Below, in pieces: positions 55,187 through 64,000 of a stretch of 64,000 nucleotides of DNA. This DNA is from Borrelia sp. RT5S (GTDB lineage: Bacteria; Spirochaetota; Spirochaetia; Borreliales; Borreliaceae). Below the pieces are notes generated by a model, which did no database searches, was not told the DNA's origin, and saw only the letters and a list, made by a program, of their open reading frames with translations. The translations under genes and the position numbers were made by a program. Positions within the stretch are counted from its first letter, which is position 1. The number at the start of each line of letters is the position of its first letter. The DNA is taken from positions 806,001-870,000 of the forward strand of contig NZ_CP088936.1 of assembly GCF_021165755.1 (NCBI RefSeq), in the 5' to 3' direction.

Positions 55187-55193
55187 TTATAAT
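55164..55193 (+). promoter_or_regulatory. promoter of mutS
   Basis: TTGTAA (55164-55169), 18-nt spacer, TATAAT (55188-55193). Transcription would start near 55200, a few bases before the ATG at 55207. Confidence 0.6.
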
Positions 55194-55206
55194 TCAACAT
55201 TGTTTT

Positions 55207-57780
55207 ATGGAAAAAAATGTCACACCAATGATGAGGCAGTATTTAAGAATTAAGAATAACTATAAAGATGCTATTGTGTTCTTTAGAGTAGGAAGTTTCT
55301 ATGAGATGTTCTTCAATGATGCTCTTGAGGGAAGTAAGCTTTTGGGCTTGACTTTGACCAAGCGAGAGGGTGTTCCTATGTGTGGAGTACCTTGCCAGTC
55401 TAGTAAGGAGTATGTAAAAAAATTAATTTTACTAGATAAAAAGGTTGCAATCTGTGAGCAAGGGTTACAATCGGATGCTAAGGGGCCTTTGGAGAGAGAA
55501 GTTGTTGAGGTTATAAGCCCTGGGGTTGTTATTGATGAGGATTTTTTAGAAGATGATGTTAATAATTATTTGATTGCCATTAGTGATTATAAAGGATATT
55601 GTTCGTTTTCATATATAGAATTATCAACGTCTAGGCTTGGGATAATTCTTTATGAGGGTAGTTTTTTGGAAAAACTAAGGCGGGATATTGAGAAATATTT
55701 TCCAAAAGAAATAATAGTGTCAGAAAGTTTTTACTATAAATATTTAGACAAACTTGTTCTTGATCGGTTTTTGGTAAATAAGGTTCCCGATTGGCATTTG
55801 GATAAAGAAATTGCAATAAAATCATTAAAGGAACATTTTGGTATGGTTAGCCTGGGCTCGCTTGGATTTAAAGAGGAAGAGCCTTATTATATTTCATCTT
55901 TTTTAATAATAGATTATGTAAAAAACAATTTAAAGAATTTATTGAGTAATATCGGCACGATTCATATTAATAACGACTCTGCTTATATGTTTCTTGATGA
56001 TGTTACTCAAATAAATCTTGAACTTGTTAAAAATAACAATGATCTGACTTCTAATTATTCCCTTTATTCAGTTTTAAATGATTGTAAAACGCCGATGGGC
56101 AAGAGGCTTTTAAGAGAATACATATTAAATCCACTTCTAGATATTTCTGAGATTAATGGCAGATTAGATCATGTAGAGTTTTTAAACAGTAATGTTAATC
56201 TGACCATGAAATTAAGAGATATTCTCAGTAACGTTTGGGATGTTGAGAGAGTAATCTCAAGAATTCAAATGAGAAGATATGCAAAAAAAGATTTTTTGTT
56301 TATCAGAGAGGCTTTAATAGCATTTTTTTTAATAAAGAGACTATTTAACGAACACTCTTTTGGATATTGGATATTTGACGCTAATGATGAAGACAATATA
56401 AGAGGGATTTATTCTTTGATCAATGGCTCAATTTCAAGAGAACAAGATGAAATTATAAAACAGGGATATAATCCTAAGATTGATCGCTTAAGAGAGATCA
56501 AAAATAATGCAAGTAAATATGTTGATGATTACCTTAATTTTGAGAGAAATTTTAGTAGGATCAACAGCCTTAAAATAAGAAAAACTAATGCTCGAGGTTT
56601 ATTTTTTGAAGTTACGAAGAGTTACTATGGACAAGTGCCTTCTCATTTTATCGAAAGTCAAGCTCTAAATACTGCGAAAAGATACAAGACAAGCAAGCTT
56701 ATTGAGCTTGAAAGGGATATTAATGATGCTGAAGATAATTTATCGGCCCTTGAACAAGAAATATTTGATGGGATAGCTTTAAGGATAGCTAAACACAATG
56801 CAGTGATTAAGAAAGTTTCTGAATTTTGTGCATATAGTGATGTAGTTTCTAATTTCGCCTATTTGGCTAGAAAGAATGAATATGTGAGGCCCACACTGAC
56901 TGATCATAAAGAAATTATGCTTGAGGGCGCAAGGCATCCTGTTGTTGAACATTATATGAGAGGCGTAGAAGCTTTTACTAAGAATTCCGTAAAGATTGAT
57001 AATGAGAAATATTTTTGCCTAATTACTGGACCTAATATGGCGGGCAAGTCAACTTATTTGAGACAAACTGCTTTAGTCGTTTTAATGGGACATATTGGAT
57101 CTTTTGTGCCTGCCTCCAAAGCTACGATAGGAATCACAGATAAGATTTTTTGTAGAATAGGTGCAAGTGATAATATCTCGAAGGGAGAGTCCACTTTTTT
57201 GGTTGAAATGAACGAAACAGCTAATATTTTAAGAAATGCAACCCCTAACAGTTTAATAATTATGGATGAGGTAGGAAGAGGTACTAGTACCAATGATGGA
57301 CTTGCTATTGCATGTTCCATTGTTGAATACATTTTAGGATCTATTAAGTCTAGAAGTTTGTTTGCAACTCATTTTCATGAGCTTTCAGCTATTAAACATG
57401 AAGCCTTTGTTAATCTGTCAATGAAGATAGAGAAGCAAGGGAATGAACTTATTTTTTTAAGGGAGGTTGAGGAAAAACCATCGCTTAATTCTTATGGAAT
57501 TTATGTTGCTCGAATAGCTGGTATACCTTTAAAAGTTATTGAGAGAGCGAACGTTATTCTTAAAAGTTTGACAAGTAGGGAAAGGGTTTGCATATCGGAG
57601 CTTCTATCTTTAGCCACTTCCGTTGATGAAGCAGAGATGGAGAAAGATTTAAGTTATGAGTCTGAGATCAATGCTTATTTGGAAATTAAGGAATTAATTT
57701 CCAAGGTAGATATCAATAGTACTACGCCCTATCAAGCAATGGATTTACTTAATCAGATAATTTTAAAGATTGGGAATTAG
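55207..57780 (+). CDS. mutS: DNA mismatch-repair protein MutS
   Basis: Recognises mismatches. Mismatch-binding FRVGSFYEMFFNDA near the N-terminus, connector and lever domains, then the ATPase with Walker A GPNMAGKST (near residue 608), IMDEVGRGTST and THFHEL. Length 857 is normal. The comF-like gene begins right at its stop codon. Confidence 0.97.
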   Translation: MEKNVTPMMRQYLRIKNNYKDAIVFFRVGSFYEMFFNDALEGSKLLGLTLTKREGVPMCGVPCQSSKEYVKKLILLDKKVAICEQGLQSDAKGPLEREVVEVISPGVVIDEDFLEDDVNNYLIAISDYKGYCSFSYIELSTSRLGIILYEGSFLEKLRRDIEKYFPKEIIVSESFYYKYLDKLVLDRFLVNKVPDWHLDKEIAIKSLKEHFGMVSLGSLGFKEEEPYYISSFLIIDYVKNNLKNLLSNIGTIHINNDSAYMFLDDVTQINLELVKNNNDLTSNYSLYSVLNDCKTPMGKRLLREYILNPLLDISEINGRLDHVEFLNSNVNLTMKLRDILSNVWDVERVISRIQMRRYAKKDFLFIREALIAFFLIKRLFNEHSFGYWIFDANDEDNIRGIYSLINGSISREQDEIIKQGYNPKIDRLREIKNNASKYVDDYLNFERNFSRINSLKIRKTNARGLFFEVTKSYYGQVPSHFIESQALNTAKRYKTSKLIELERDINDAEDNLSALEQEIFDGIALRIAKHNAVIKKVSEFCAYSDVVSNFAYLARKNEYVRPTLTDHKEIMLEGARHPVVEHYMRGVEAFTKNSVKIDNEKYFCLITGPNMAGKSTYLRQTALVVLMGHIGSFVPASKATIGITDKIFCRIGASDNISKGESTFLVEMNETANILRNATPNSLIIMDEVGRGTSTNDGLAIACSIVEYILGSIKSRSLFATHFHELSAIKHEAFVNLSMKIEKQGNELIFLREVEEKPSLNSYGIYVARIAGIPLKVIERANVILKSLTSRERVCISELLSLATSVDEAEMEKDLSYESEINAYLEIKELISKVDINSTTPYQAMDLLNQIILKIGN

Positions 57781-58386
57781 ATGTCATTGTGTGGAATTAG
57801 TGTTTTAAGGAGTATATTTCTTCCTTTTTGTGTTTGTTGTCACAGTGATTATGTTTGCTCTCATGCACTCTGTAAGCGTTGCCTTGGGTTTTTGGATTTT
57901 AAGATTAAATTCAGGGATGGCATTTTGTATTTTTTCGAATACAGGGATGAATATAAGAAAATTGTCCTTTCTTACAAGAAAGATGGGCAGAAGGCACTTG
58001 GGCAATTTTTTACAGATGGAATTTTTAAATTTTTAGTTGGCATTGATTTTGACATGGTGGTTAGTGTTCCTTGCAGTATTAAAAGAAAAATTTTTTACGG
58101 ATTTGATCACATGGAATATATTGGAAATTTACTAATGAAAAATGGAATAAATTATGCTAACATCTTGAAGCGAGGGTGGGGCGAGAGTCAAAAGGTTTTG
58201 CGTGGGAGATTAAGGCTTGATAATTTAGAAAATAAAATAAAATTAAGGTATGACACTGTTAGGGATAAGAAAATTGTGCTCATTGATGATATTGTTACGA
58301 CGGGCGCATCTATGTCTTTTTGTGAAGATATATTGGTAAAGAATGGAGCTTTGAATGTAGTCAAGATGTCAATCTCTAAAGTTTAG
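57781..58386 (+). CDS. ComF-like phosphoribosyltransferase-family protein
   Basis: A 201-residue protein related to ComF/GntX. Two cysteine pairs (CVCCHSDYVC and CKRC) form a zinc finger at the N-terminus, and VLIDDIVTTGASMSFCED is the PRPP-like loop. Its role in Borrelia, which has no proven natural competence, is unknown. It begins directly after mutS. Confidence 0.87.
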   Translation: MSLCGISVLRSIFLPFCVCCHSDYVCSHALCKRCLGFLDFKIKFRDGILYFFEYRDEYKKIVLSYKKDGQKALGQFFTDGIFKFLVGIDFDMVVSVPCSIKRKIFYGFDHMEYIGNLLMKNGINYANILKRGWGESQKVLRGRLRLDNLENKIKLRYDTVRDKKIVLIDDIVTTGASMSFCEDILVKNGALNVVKMSISKV

Positions 58387-58403
58387 TTTTAAAAATTTAG
58401 AGA

Positions 58404-58430
58404 TTGACATTTATTTTCATTGATGATACC
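58404..58430 (+). promoter_or_regulatory. candidate promoter of the rimP-nusA-infB operon
   Basis: TTGACA (58404-58409) with a spaced -10 candidate GATACC (58425-58430, 15-nt spacer). The -10 match is poor. A leader of roughly 60 nt containing a terminator-like hairpin would follow before rimP. Confidence 0.45.
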
Positions 58431-58459
58431 CTTGTCCTGTATGAGTTGTTTTATTTAAT

Positions 58460-58490
58460 AAGGTTCTTTTGGAGGAGCCTTTTATTTTTT
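58460..58490 (+). terminator. terminator or attenuator hairpin before rimP
   Basis: AAGGTTC (58460-58466) pairs with GAGCCTT (58475-58481) and is followed by a T-rich tail to 58490. It lies between the promoter candidate and the rimP start at 58501. It may end mutS-comF transcription, or attenuate the operon leader. Confidence 0.65.
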
Positions 58491-58500
58491 AGGGATGTAG

Positions 58501-58932
58501 TTGAGTAGAAGTTTTGAAGAAAATGAAGTTTACGATTTAATAAAGGGTATAACGGATCGGTTAGGGATTGAAATTTTAGAAATTAATACTTTTAAGAAAA
58601 GAGGTCAGGGCAGGGTTCAGGTTGTTCTTTATGGGCGGGGCGATTTTGGAGTTGATAAGCTTTGTGACTTACATAAGATGGTTTTGTTAAGTTTGGAGAC
58701 GGTTCTTAAATATGATTTTAGCTTAGAGTTGTCTACGCCCGGGGTGAATAGAAAAATTAAGAACAGGAGGGAGTTTAAAATTTTTGAGGGTAAAAGGATT
58801 AAGTTGATGTTGGGTAATGAGTTTGAGGAAGGGTTTATTTTGAAGGCCGAGGAAGATAGTTTTGTTTTTAAAACAGGTAGTGGAGAGGTAAAAATTCTTT
58901 ATAGCGACGTAAGGAAGGCTAGATTATTATAA
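58501..58932 (+). CDS. rimP: ribosome maturation factor RimP
   Basis: A 143-residue 30S assembly factor. The family pattern [12 protein letters not shown]…[30 protein letters not shown] is present. The start is TTG at 58501 with AGGGATG just upstream. It heads the nusA operon, as in many bacteria. Confidence 0.92.
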   Translation: MSRSFEENEVYDLIKGITDRLGIEILEINTFKKRGQGRVQVVLYGRGDFGVDKLCDLHKMVLLSLETVLKYDFSLELSTPGVNRKIKNRREFKIFEGKRIKLMLGNEFEEGFILKAEEDSFVFKTGSGEVKILYSDVRKARLL

Positions 58933-58945
58933 AGGAGTCTTGGAG

Positions 58946-60391
58946 ATGATAAAGGGCACTGGCCAAATGATATGTAATATTGCGAATGAGAGGGGGATGA
59001 GTGTGGACGCTATCCAGAAGACTGTTAAAGAGTCTATAGTGATAGCTTACAAGAAATACTTTGGAACGAGTGAAAACGCTTTAATTAAGTTTGACGAGGA
59101 CACAGGGGATTTGGTGGTATATTCAAAGAAGAAGATTGTAGAAGAAGTTAAGGACGCTACGCTTGAGATACTGGAAGATGATGCTAGGGAATTTAAGTTA
59201 ATAGAGGATGGGTATGCTTATATTGAGATTGATCCTAAGATTTTCGACAGACTTTCAATTCAAGTTGCTAAGCAGAGGACCAAAAGTGATTTGCAGGGAA
59301 TTGAAGATAATGAACTTTATTTAGAGTTTAAAAACAAATTAAATAAAATTATTATTGGTTATGTGCAGCAGAATAGAAATGGAGACCTTTATGTTAATCT
59401 TGGTAGTACAGATGGTGTTATGCCTAAAAAGTATCAATCTCCAAGGGAGGTTTATGGACTTAATGAGAAAATTCGAGTTCTTGTTCATAGTGTAAAGAGG
59501 GGCAGGAACGGGATAGAAGTGGTTTTATCAAGAACTCATCCTAAATTTATTGAGGAGCTTCTTACTCTTGAAATTCCTGAGATTGAGGAAGGTGTTATTA
59601 AGATTCATAAGATAGTCAGGGACCCAGGCTATAGAACCAAGATTGCTGTTTATACAGAGAAAGAGGAGATCGATCCTGTGGGGCCTTGTATTGGCCAGAA
59701 GGGTGTAAGGATTCAGTCGATAATTAAAGAGCTGGAGGGCGAAAAGATAGATGTTATACCTTATTCCAGGGATGTTAAAGAATTTATCAGAGATGCTTTA
59801 ACCCCTGCAAAAGTGGATAATGTATATCTTCTTGATGAAGATTTGCATAAGGCTTTGGTAGTTGTTAGTGATGATCAGTTGTCTCTTGCGATAGGTAAGA
59901 TGGGTCAGAATGTTAGACTTGCAAATAGGTTGCTTGATTGGGCAATCGATGTTAAGACTGGTAGTCAGTTTGCAGAAATGAAGGAAAGTGGAGAGTTTAA
60001 GAAAGAGACTTTTGAGATGTTTGACAAGATTATTCAAGAGACTACTCAGGAAGATGAATTTGAGGAGATAAATAGAATAAGTGAGCTTAAGATTCTTGAT
60101 GTTGATGCTGTTTCTAGGGTAATTGAGGCAGGACTTGATGGAATTGATGACTTTTTGGGGGCTAGTGAGGAAAAGCTTTTAAGTCTTGGGATAAGTTATG
60201 AGAAGCAAGATGAAATAAACAAGATATTAAATGAGGGAATGGTAATAATTTCTAACGATGGTGAGTCTATTGAGCGAATAAAAGGGGAAGAGGAATTACT
60301 TTGTCCTGAATGCGGTACTGTTATTAATGAAAATATGACTTTTTGTCCAGGTTGTAAGATAGGGCTCAGTTTTGAGTTTGAAGAGGAGTAA
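58946..60391 (+). CDS. nusA: transcription factor NusA with C-terminal zinc ribbon
   Basis: Binds RNA polymerase and nascent RNA. The N-terminal domain is followed by an S1 domain (GYVQQNRNGDLYVNLGSTDGVMPKK) and two KH domains (DPVGPCIGQKGVRIQSI; LSLAIGKMGQNVRLANRL). After a helical acidic region the protein ends with a CPECG…CPGCK zinc-ribbon (about 453-475), which most NusA proteins lack. I start at ATG 58946, 9 nt after AGGAG. Confidence 0.95.
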   Translation: MIKGTGQMICNIANERGMSVDAIQKTVKESIVIAYKKYFGTSENALIKFDEDTGDLVVYSKKKIVEEVKDATLEILEDDAREFKLIEDGYAYIEIDPKIFDRLSIQVAKQRTKSDLQGIEDNELYLEFKNKLNKIIIGYVQQNRNGDLYVNLGSTDGVMPKKYQSPREVYGLNEKIRVLVHSVKRGRNGIEVVLSRTHPKFIEELLTLEIPEIEEGVIKIHKIVRDPGYRTKIAVYTEKEEIDPVGPCIGQKGVRIQSIIKELEGEKIDVIPYSRDVKEFIRDALTPAKVDNVYLLDEDLHKALVVVSDDQLSLAIGKMGQNVRLANRLLDWAIDVKTGSQFAEMKESGEFKKETFEMFDKIIQETTQEDEFEEINRISELKILDVDAVSRVIEAGLDGIDDFLGASEEKLLSLGISYEKQDEINKILNEGMVIISNDGESIERIKGEEELLCPECGTVINENMTFCPGCKIGLSFEFEEE

Positions 60392-60395
60392 TAGT

Positions 60396-62750
60396 TTGTC
60401 AGAAAATATTGATGATCAAGAAGATGAGAAAAAGATTAAAGTTGTTAAGTTGCGTAAGAAGGTAGTGAAGGTTGTAACTCGCATGGACAGGGGTAGAGCT
60501 CTAGATTCAAATGAATCTAGAGCTGGATTTGCAAGTTCTTTAAGTTCATATAGAAAGCAGGAGCCTGGAAGGAATTATACGCATAATAGGGATTCTAGCG
60601 GTGGGGGTCAGACTTACGGTAGCAACAATATGAGAGGGGATAGAACTTCTAATGTGAGGGGGACATTTAACAGGGATAATTTGGGGGGGCAGCAGCAAGG
60701 AGGTAGGGGGAGATACCCTGGAAGGAATTATACGCATAATAGGGATACTAGTGGTGGGGGTCAGTCTCAGACTTTCAGACGAGTAATAAGAACCAAGGCT
60801 GCACCTAGTGCGCCGGCCCCTGTCGATTCTGATAATAAGGGAATTAATAGAAAGCTTGGGGAGAAAAAGAAGCAACAACAGGAAAGTCAAAAGAGCTATA
60901 AGAGAAAGAAGGAAGAAACTGAGATTAAGACAATAGAACAAAAAGTCTTTGAACAGCTTCAGAAGAAAAAGAAAGAAAATTTGGCAAATCCAATTCCTAA
61001 ATCAATTGATATTATGGGGACTATTACCGTGGCAGAGCTTGCAAAGAAGATGAATTTGAAATCTTCAGATTTAATTACTAAATTGATGTCTTTAGGTGTA
61101 ATGGCAACTATTAATGAGAAGCTCGATTCTGATACGGCTACCATTTTGGTTCAAGAATATGGGGCCAGGGTTAATGTGGTGTCAATTTATGATGAGACAG
61201 TTATAGAGGTAGAGAAAGAAGACGAGAGCCAGAGAGTCGAAAAACCACCCGTTATTACCATAATGGGGCATGTTGATCATGGAAAGACTAGGCTTTTATC
61301 TGTTTTGCAAAATATTGACATAAATCGAACGGAAGCTGGGGGGATTACCCAGCATATTGGTGCTTACACTATTAGTTATAATAAACATGAAATAACATTT
61401 TTGGATACACCAGGACATGAGGCCTTTACTATGATGAGGAGTAGGGGGGCTCGGGTTACAGACATTGTGGTTCTTGTTGTCTCATCGGTGGATGGTGTGA
61501 TGCCTCAGACGGTTGAGGCTATTAACCATGCGAAGGAAGCAAAGGTACCTATTATAGTTGCTATTAATAAAATAGATTTACCAGAAGCTAATTTGGATAG
61601 GGTTAAGCACCAACTTTCTGAATATGAACTTGTTCCTGAGGAATGGGGAGGAAATACGATTTTTGTTTCAATTTCAGCTCTTAAGAATATTGGTATTTCA
61701 GAACTCCTTGATATGATCATTTTGCAGGCTGAAGTAATGGCTTTGAAGGCGAATCCGAATAAGAGGGCTATTGGTAGGATACTTGATGCTAGGGTTGATT
61801 TGGGACGTGGGATAATTTGTTCTGTGATTATCGAAGATGGAACGCTTTCTGTGGGTGATTCTTTTGTGGGTGGAATATATCACGGTAAGGTTAGAGCACT
61901 GATAAATGAGAGGGGCGTGTCTGTGAGGAGCATTGGACCTGCTAAAGCAATTAGTGTTTTGGGCTTCTCTTCTATTCCGCAGGCTGGAGATCCTTTTCAG
62001 GCAACAAAGACAGAGAAGGAAGCTAAGTTGATTAGCTCTAGAAGGCAGGATCTTAAGAAGTATGAAAATGCGCAAAATGTTAAGAAGATCACCATATCAA
62101 ATCTTTATGATTCAATCAAAGAAGGAGAGTTGAAGGAGCTTAAGATAATTTTGAAGGCTGATGTTCAGGGTTCTGTTGAGGCTTTAAAGTATTCTCTTGA
62201 AAAGTTGACTAATGATGAACTTAGAGTAAGAGTTATTCATTCATCAGCAGGAGCAATAACGGAGACGGATATTAGTTTTGCAGCTGCAAGTGAGGCTATT
62301 ATTATTGGTTTTCACGTAAGACCTACGGCAAAGGCTCAGATGTTAGCTGATCAAGAGAAGGTTGAAATTAGAAAATATAATATAATTTATGATGCGATAA
62401 ATGATATTAAATCAGTTCTTGAAGGAATGCTTGAACCGGATATTGAGCAAAAGTTTATTGGATTTGCCGAGGTTAGGGCTGTTATTAGCGTTCCTAAAGT
62501 TGGTGTAGTTGCTGGTTGCTATGTGTCACAAGGATTGATAAGAAGAGATGCTGTTACTAATGTTATGAGAGAAGGATTTCAGATACATTCTGGTAAAATA
62601 TCTTCACTTAAGAGATTTAAGGACGATGTTAAAGAAGTTAGTGCACAGTACGAGTGTGGGATCATGATTGATAATTACTCTAATATTAAGGAAGGAGATA
62701 TTATTGAAGCATTTGAGATCAAGAAGGTAAAAAGACGCTTTGGGTCTTAG
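60396..62750 (+). CDS. infB: translation initiation factor IF-2
   Basis: GTPase that delivers initiator tRNA. The start is TTG at 60396, with GAGGAG 7-8 nt upstream, four bases after nusA. The N-terminal 150 residues are basic, glycine/asparagine-rich and contain two copies of [15 protein letters not shown]. The G domain has [16 protein letters not shown] and NKIDL. Length 784 is within the family range. Confidence 0.95.
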   Translation: MSENIDDQEDEKKIKVVKLRKKVVKVVTRMDRGRALDSNESRAGFASSLSSYRKQEPGRNYTHNRDSSGGGQTYGSNNMRGDRTSNVRGTFNRDNLGGQQQGGRGRYPGRNYTHNRDTSGGGQSQTFRRVIRTKAAPSAPAPVDSDNKGINRKLGEKKKQQQESQKSYKRKKEETEIKTIEQKVFEQLQKKKKENLANPIPKSIDIMGTITVAELAKKMNLKSSDLITKLMSLGVMATINEKLDSDTATILVQEYGARVNVVSIYDETVIEVEKEDESQRVEKPPVITIMGHVDHGKTRLLSVLQNIDINRTEAGGITQHIGAYTISYNKHEITFLDTPGHEAFTMMRSRGARVTDIVVLVVSSVDGVMPQTVEAINHAKEAKVPIIVAINKIDLPEANLDRVKHQLSEYELVPEEWGGNTIFVSISALKNIGISELLDMIILQAEVMALKANPNKRAIGRILDARVDLGRGIICSVIIEDGTLSVGDSFVGGIYHGKVRALINERGVSVRSIGPAKAISVLGFSSIPQAGDPFQATKTEKEAKLISSRRQDLKKYENAQNVKKITISNLYDSIKEGELKELKIILKADVQGSVEALKYSLEKLTNDELRVRVIHSSAGAITETDISFAAASEAIIIGFHVRPTAKAQMLADQEKVEIRKYNIIYDAINDIKSVLEGMLEPDIEQKFIGFAEVRAVISVPKVGVVAGCYVSQGLIRRDAVTNVMREGFQIHSGKISSLKRFKDDVKEVSAQYECGIMIDNYSNIKEGDIIEAFEIKKVKRRFGS

Positions 62751-62770
62751 GTATTTGCTTTATTTTGAAT

Positions 62771-63130
62771 ATGGAAAAAGGAATAAGAAAGACAAGGCTT
62801 GAGAGTTTGTTAGGTCAGGAAATTGGTAATTTAATAGTAACTAAGGGTATAAAGGATCCTAGGGTGCATGAATTTCTGACTGTTGTGAGAGTTGAGGTTT
62901 CAGGTGATTTGATCAATGCCAAGGTATTTATTGGTTCTGTTAAGGAAGGTGCATCTCTTGATAATGCCATCAAGGCGTTGAATAACGCTAAGGGCTTTAT
63001 CCAGGGAGAGATTATAAAGAGGATTAGGGTTAGAAATACTCCAAAATTAAATTTTTTCAGGGATGATACTATTGCTAGAGCTTTTTATGTTAATAAGGTA
63101 ATTGATAATTTAAATATTGGTAAAGAATAA
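62771..63130 (+). CDS. rbfA: ribosome-binding factor A
   Basis: A 119-residue 30S maturation factor with [22 protein letters not shown] and the KH-like [20 protein letters not shown] use the ATG at 62771; no strong Shine-Dalgarno is seen. truB begins 8 bp later. Confidence 0.93.
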   Translation: MEKGIRKTRLESLLGQEIGNLIVTKGIKDPRVHEFLTVVRVEVSGDLINAKVFIGSVKEGASLDNAIKALNNAKGFIQGEIIKRIRVRNTPKLNFFRDDTIARAFYVNKVIDNLNIGKE

Positions 63131-63138
63131 TAGATTTA

Positions 63139-63984
63139 ATGAATGGAATTGTTTTATTGAATAAGAGAAGTGGGTTGACTTCTTTTGAGGCACTGTCTCC
63201 CTTGAAGAAGTATTATGTTGGAAGTCGTATTGGGCATACAGGGACTCTTGATAAGTTTGCTAGTGGACTTTTGGTTGTTCTTGTTGGGAAATATACTAGT
63301 CTTTCAAGTTATATTACATCTTTGAATAAAGAATATGTGGCAGAATTTGAGTTTGGAATTGAAACGGATACCCTTGACCCTAACGGTAGTATAACAAACA
63401 GAATGGATTACATTCCAAGTTTGGAAGAATTAGATCTTGTACTTGAGTCTTTTGTGGGTGAGCTTTATCAAGTTCCTCCTAAATATTCTTCAGTGCATGT
63501 TAATGGAAGTAGAGCTTATAAGTTGGCTCTCAGAGGGGAGAATTTTGAACTTCAACCTAGAAAAGTTAATATCTATGACATACAAATCTTGGACTACAAT
63601 ATTGATTCTCGTGTTCTAAAGCTAAAAATAAAATGTTCTAAGGGAACGTATGTTAGAAGTATTGCAAGAGATTTGGCTTTGTCTTTGAACTCGTGTGCTT
63701 ATGTTAAGAGCCTTGAAAGAGTATGCGTTGGAGATTTCAGATTGGATAATGCTTGCTTTTGTGAAAATCTAAATAATAATTCTTTAATGAGTTTAGAATC
63801 TTTAGGTCTTTTTGAAGTAGTTTATGTTGACTCTTACTTGGTTAAATCCGTTAAGAATGGTATTTATGTTAGTATTGTTATTAATTTGGATGAGTTTAAA
63901 ATATTTAAGAGTAGGGATGAAGAAATTTTGGCGGTTATTCGCGGTGTTGGATTAAGTAAATACAAATATGTCATTATATTTTAA
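63139..63984 (+). CDS. truB: tRNA pseudouridine-55 synthase
   Basis: Makes pseudouridine 55 in the T loop. The catalytic aspartate is D38 in GHTGTLDKFASGLL. PPKYSSVHVNGSRAYKLAR-type and KCSKGTYVRSIARDL blocks are present. Length 281. Complete, ending 16 bases before the window edge. Confidence 0.95.
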   Translation: MNGIVLLNKRSGLTSFEALSPLKKYYVGSRIGHTGTLDKFASGLLVVLVGKYTSLSSYITSLNKEYVAEFEFGIETDTLDPNGSITNRMDYIPSLEELDLVLESFVGELYQVPPKYSSVHVNGSRAYKLALRGENFELQPRKVNIYDIQILDYNIDSRVLKLKIKCSKGTYVRSIARDLALSLNSCAYVKSLERVCVGDFRLDNACFCENLNNNSLMSLESLGLFEVVYVDSYLVKSVKNGIYVSIVINLDEFKIFKSRDEEILAVIRGVGLSKYKYVIIF

Positions 63985-64000
63985 GTTTAATAAATTTTTA

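Noticed and set aside
1-64000. CRISPR arrays, insertion sequences, prophage or secretion islands
   Set aside because: No spaced direct repeats, transposase motifs or phage genes were seen.

Overview
The window is a gene-dense, AT-rich piece of a Borrelia chromosome. Gene order matches the right arm of the B. burgdorferi chromosome, from the p83/100 antigen gene (BB0744) to truB, and includes hk2-rrp2, rpoS, a periplasmic-flagella operon and the nusA-infB operon. The p83/100 sequence and several others diverge from Lyme-group sequences as I remember them, so a relapsing-fever-group species is more likely than a Lyme-group one. I cannot name the species. I see no plasmid genes, prophage, insertion sequence or CRISPR array.

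Layout: 1-1965 is the 3' part of the p83/100 antigen gene with an exact internal tandem duplication. 2009-2160 holds tRNA-Pro and tRNA-Arg, back to back with nth. 2872-5152 holds two peptide-transporter permeases and a DivIC/FtsB-like protein on the minus strand. 5258-7259 holds two Borrelia proteins of unknown function. 7216-12376 is a minus-strand Gld-type ABC transporter cluster with ribonuclease Z. 12377-12606 is a non-coding, probably structured gap. 12607-17145 holds an FAD oxidoreductase, a small unknown, a ClpP paralogue, a frameshifted lipoprotein gene, tRNA-Leu, a DUF368 transporter and a two-domain MazG-like protein. 17256-18143 is an M23 peptidase. 18401-31180 is a long minus-strand block: flgF-flgG-flgA-flgI-flgJ-like, rpoS, polysaccharide deacetylase, tsaD, pdxK, murG, cvpA, holB-like, hk2 and rrp2. 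31399-45862 runs on the plus strand through apt, rplU-prp-rpmA-obg, nadD, LCP, rsfS, spoVG, tRNA-Gln, rplY, pth, tilS, ftsH, a lipoprotein HtrA-like protease and thymidine kinase. 45859-47111 (minus) has an unknown and tmk. 47186-54605 is the outer-membrane biogenesis trio tamB-bamA-skp. 54626-55135 (minus) is a lone STAS protein. 55207-63984 is mutS, comF-like, then rimP-nusA-infB-rbfA-truB.

The genes form a few working sets. Hk2-Rrp2 and rpoS, which carries a clear sigma-54 promoter, are the known host-adaptation cascade. flgF-G-A-I-J build the distal rod and P ring of the periplasmic flagellum. TamB, BamA and Skp build the outer membrane. Thymidine kinase and thymidylate kinase give dTTP salvage. 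Translation and ribosome-assembly factors dominate the right half. No gene-free stretch exceeds about 300 bases; the longest gaps (12377-12606, 18144-18400, 23543-23744, 31181-31398) are described below.

I found no new multi-gene system. The most notable points are local: the p83/100 duplication, a frameshifted lipoprotein gene, a transporter whose tail is antisense to a tRNA and its terminator, a permease that seems to start at AUA, long G-runs inside essential genes, a two-domain MazG protein, and candidate RNA control elements upstream of rimP-nusA and rnz.
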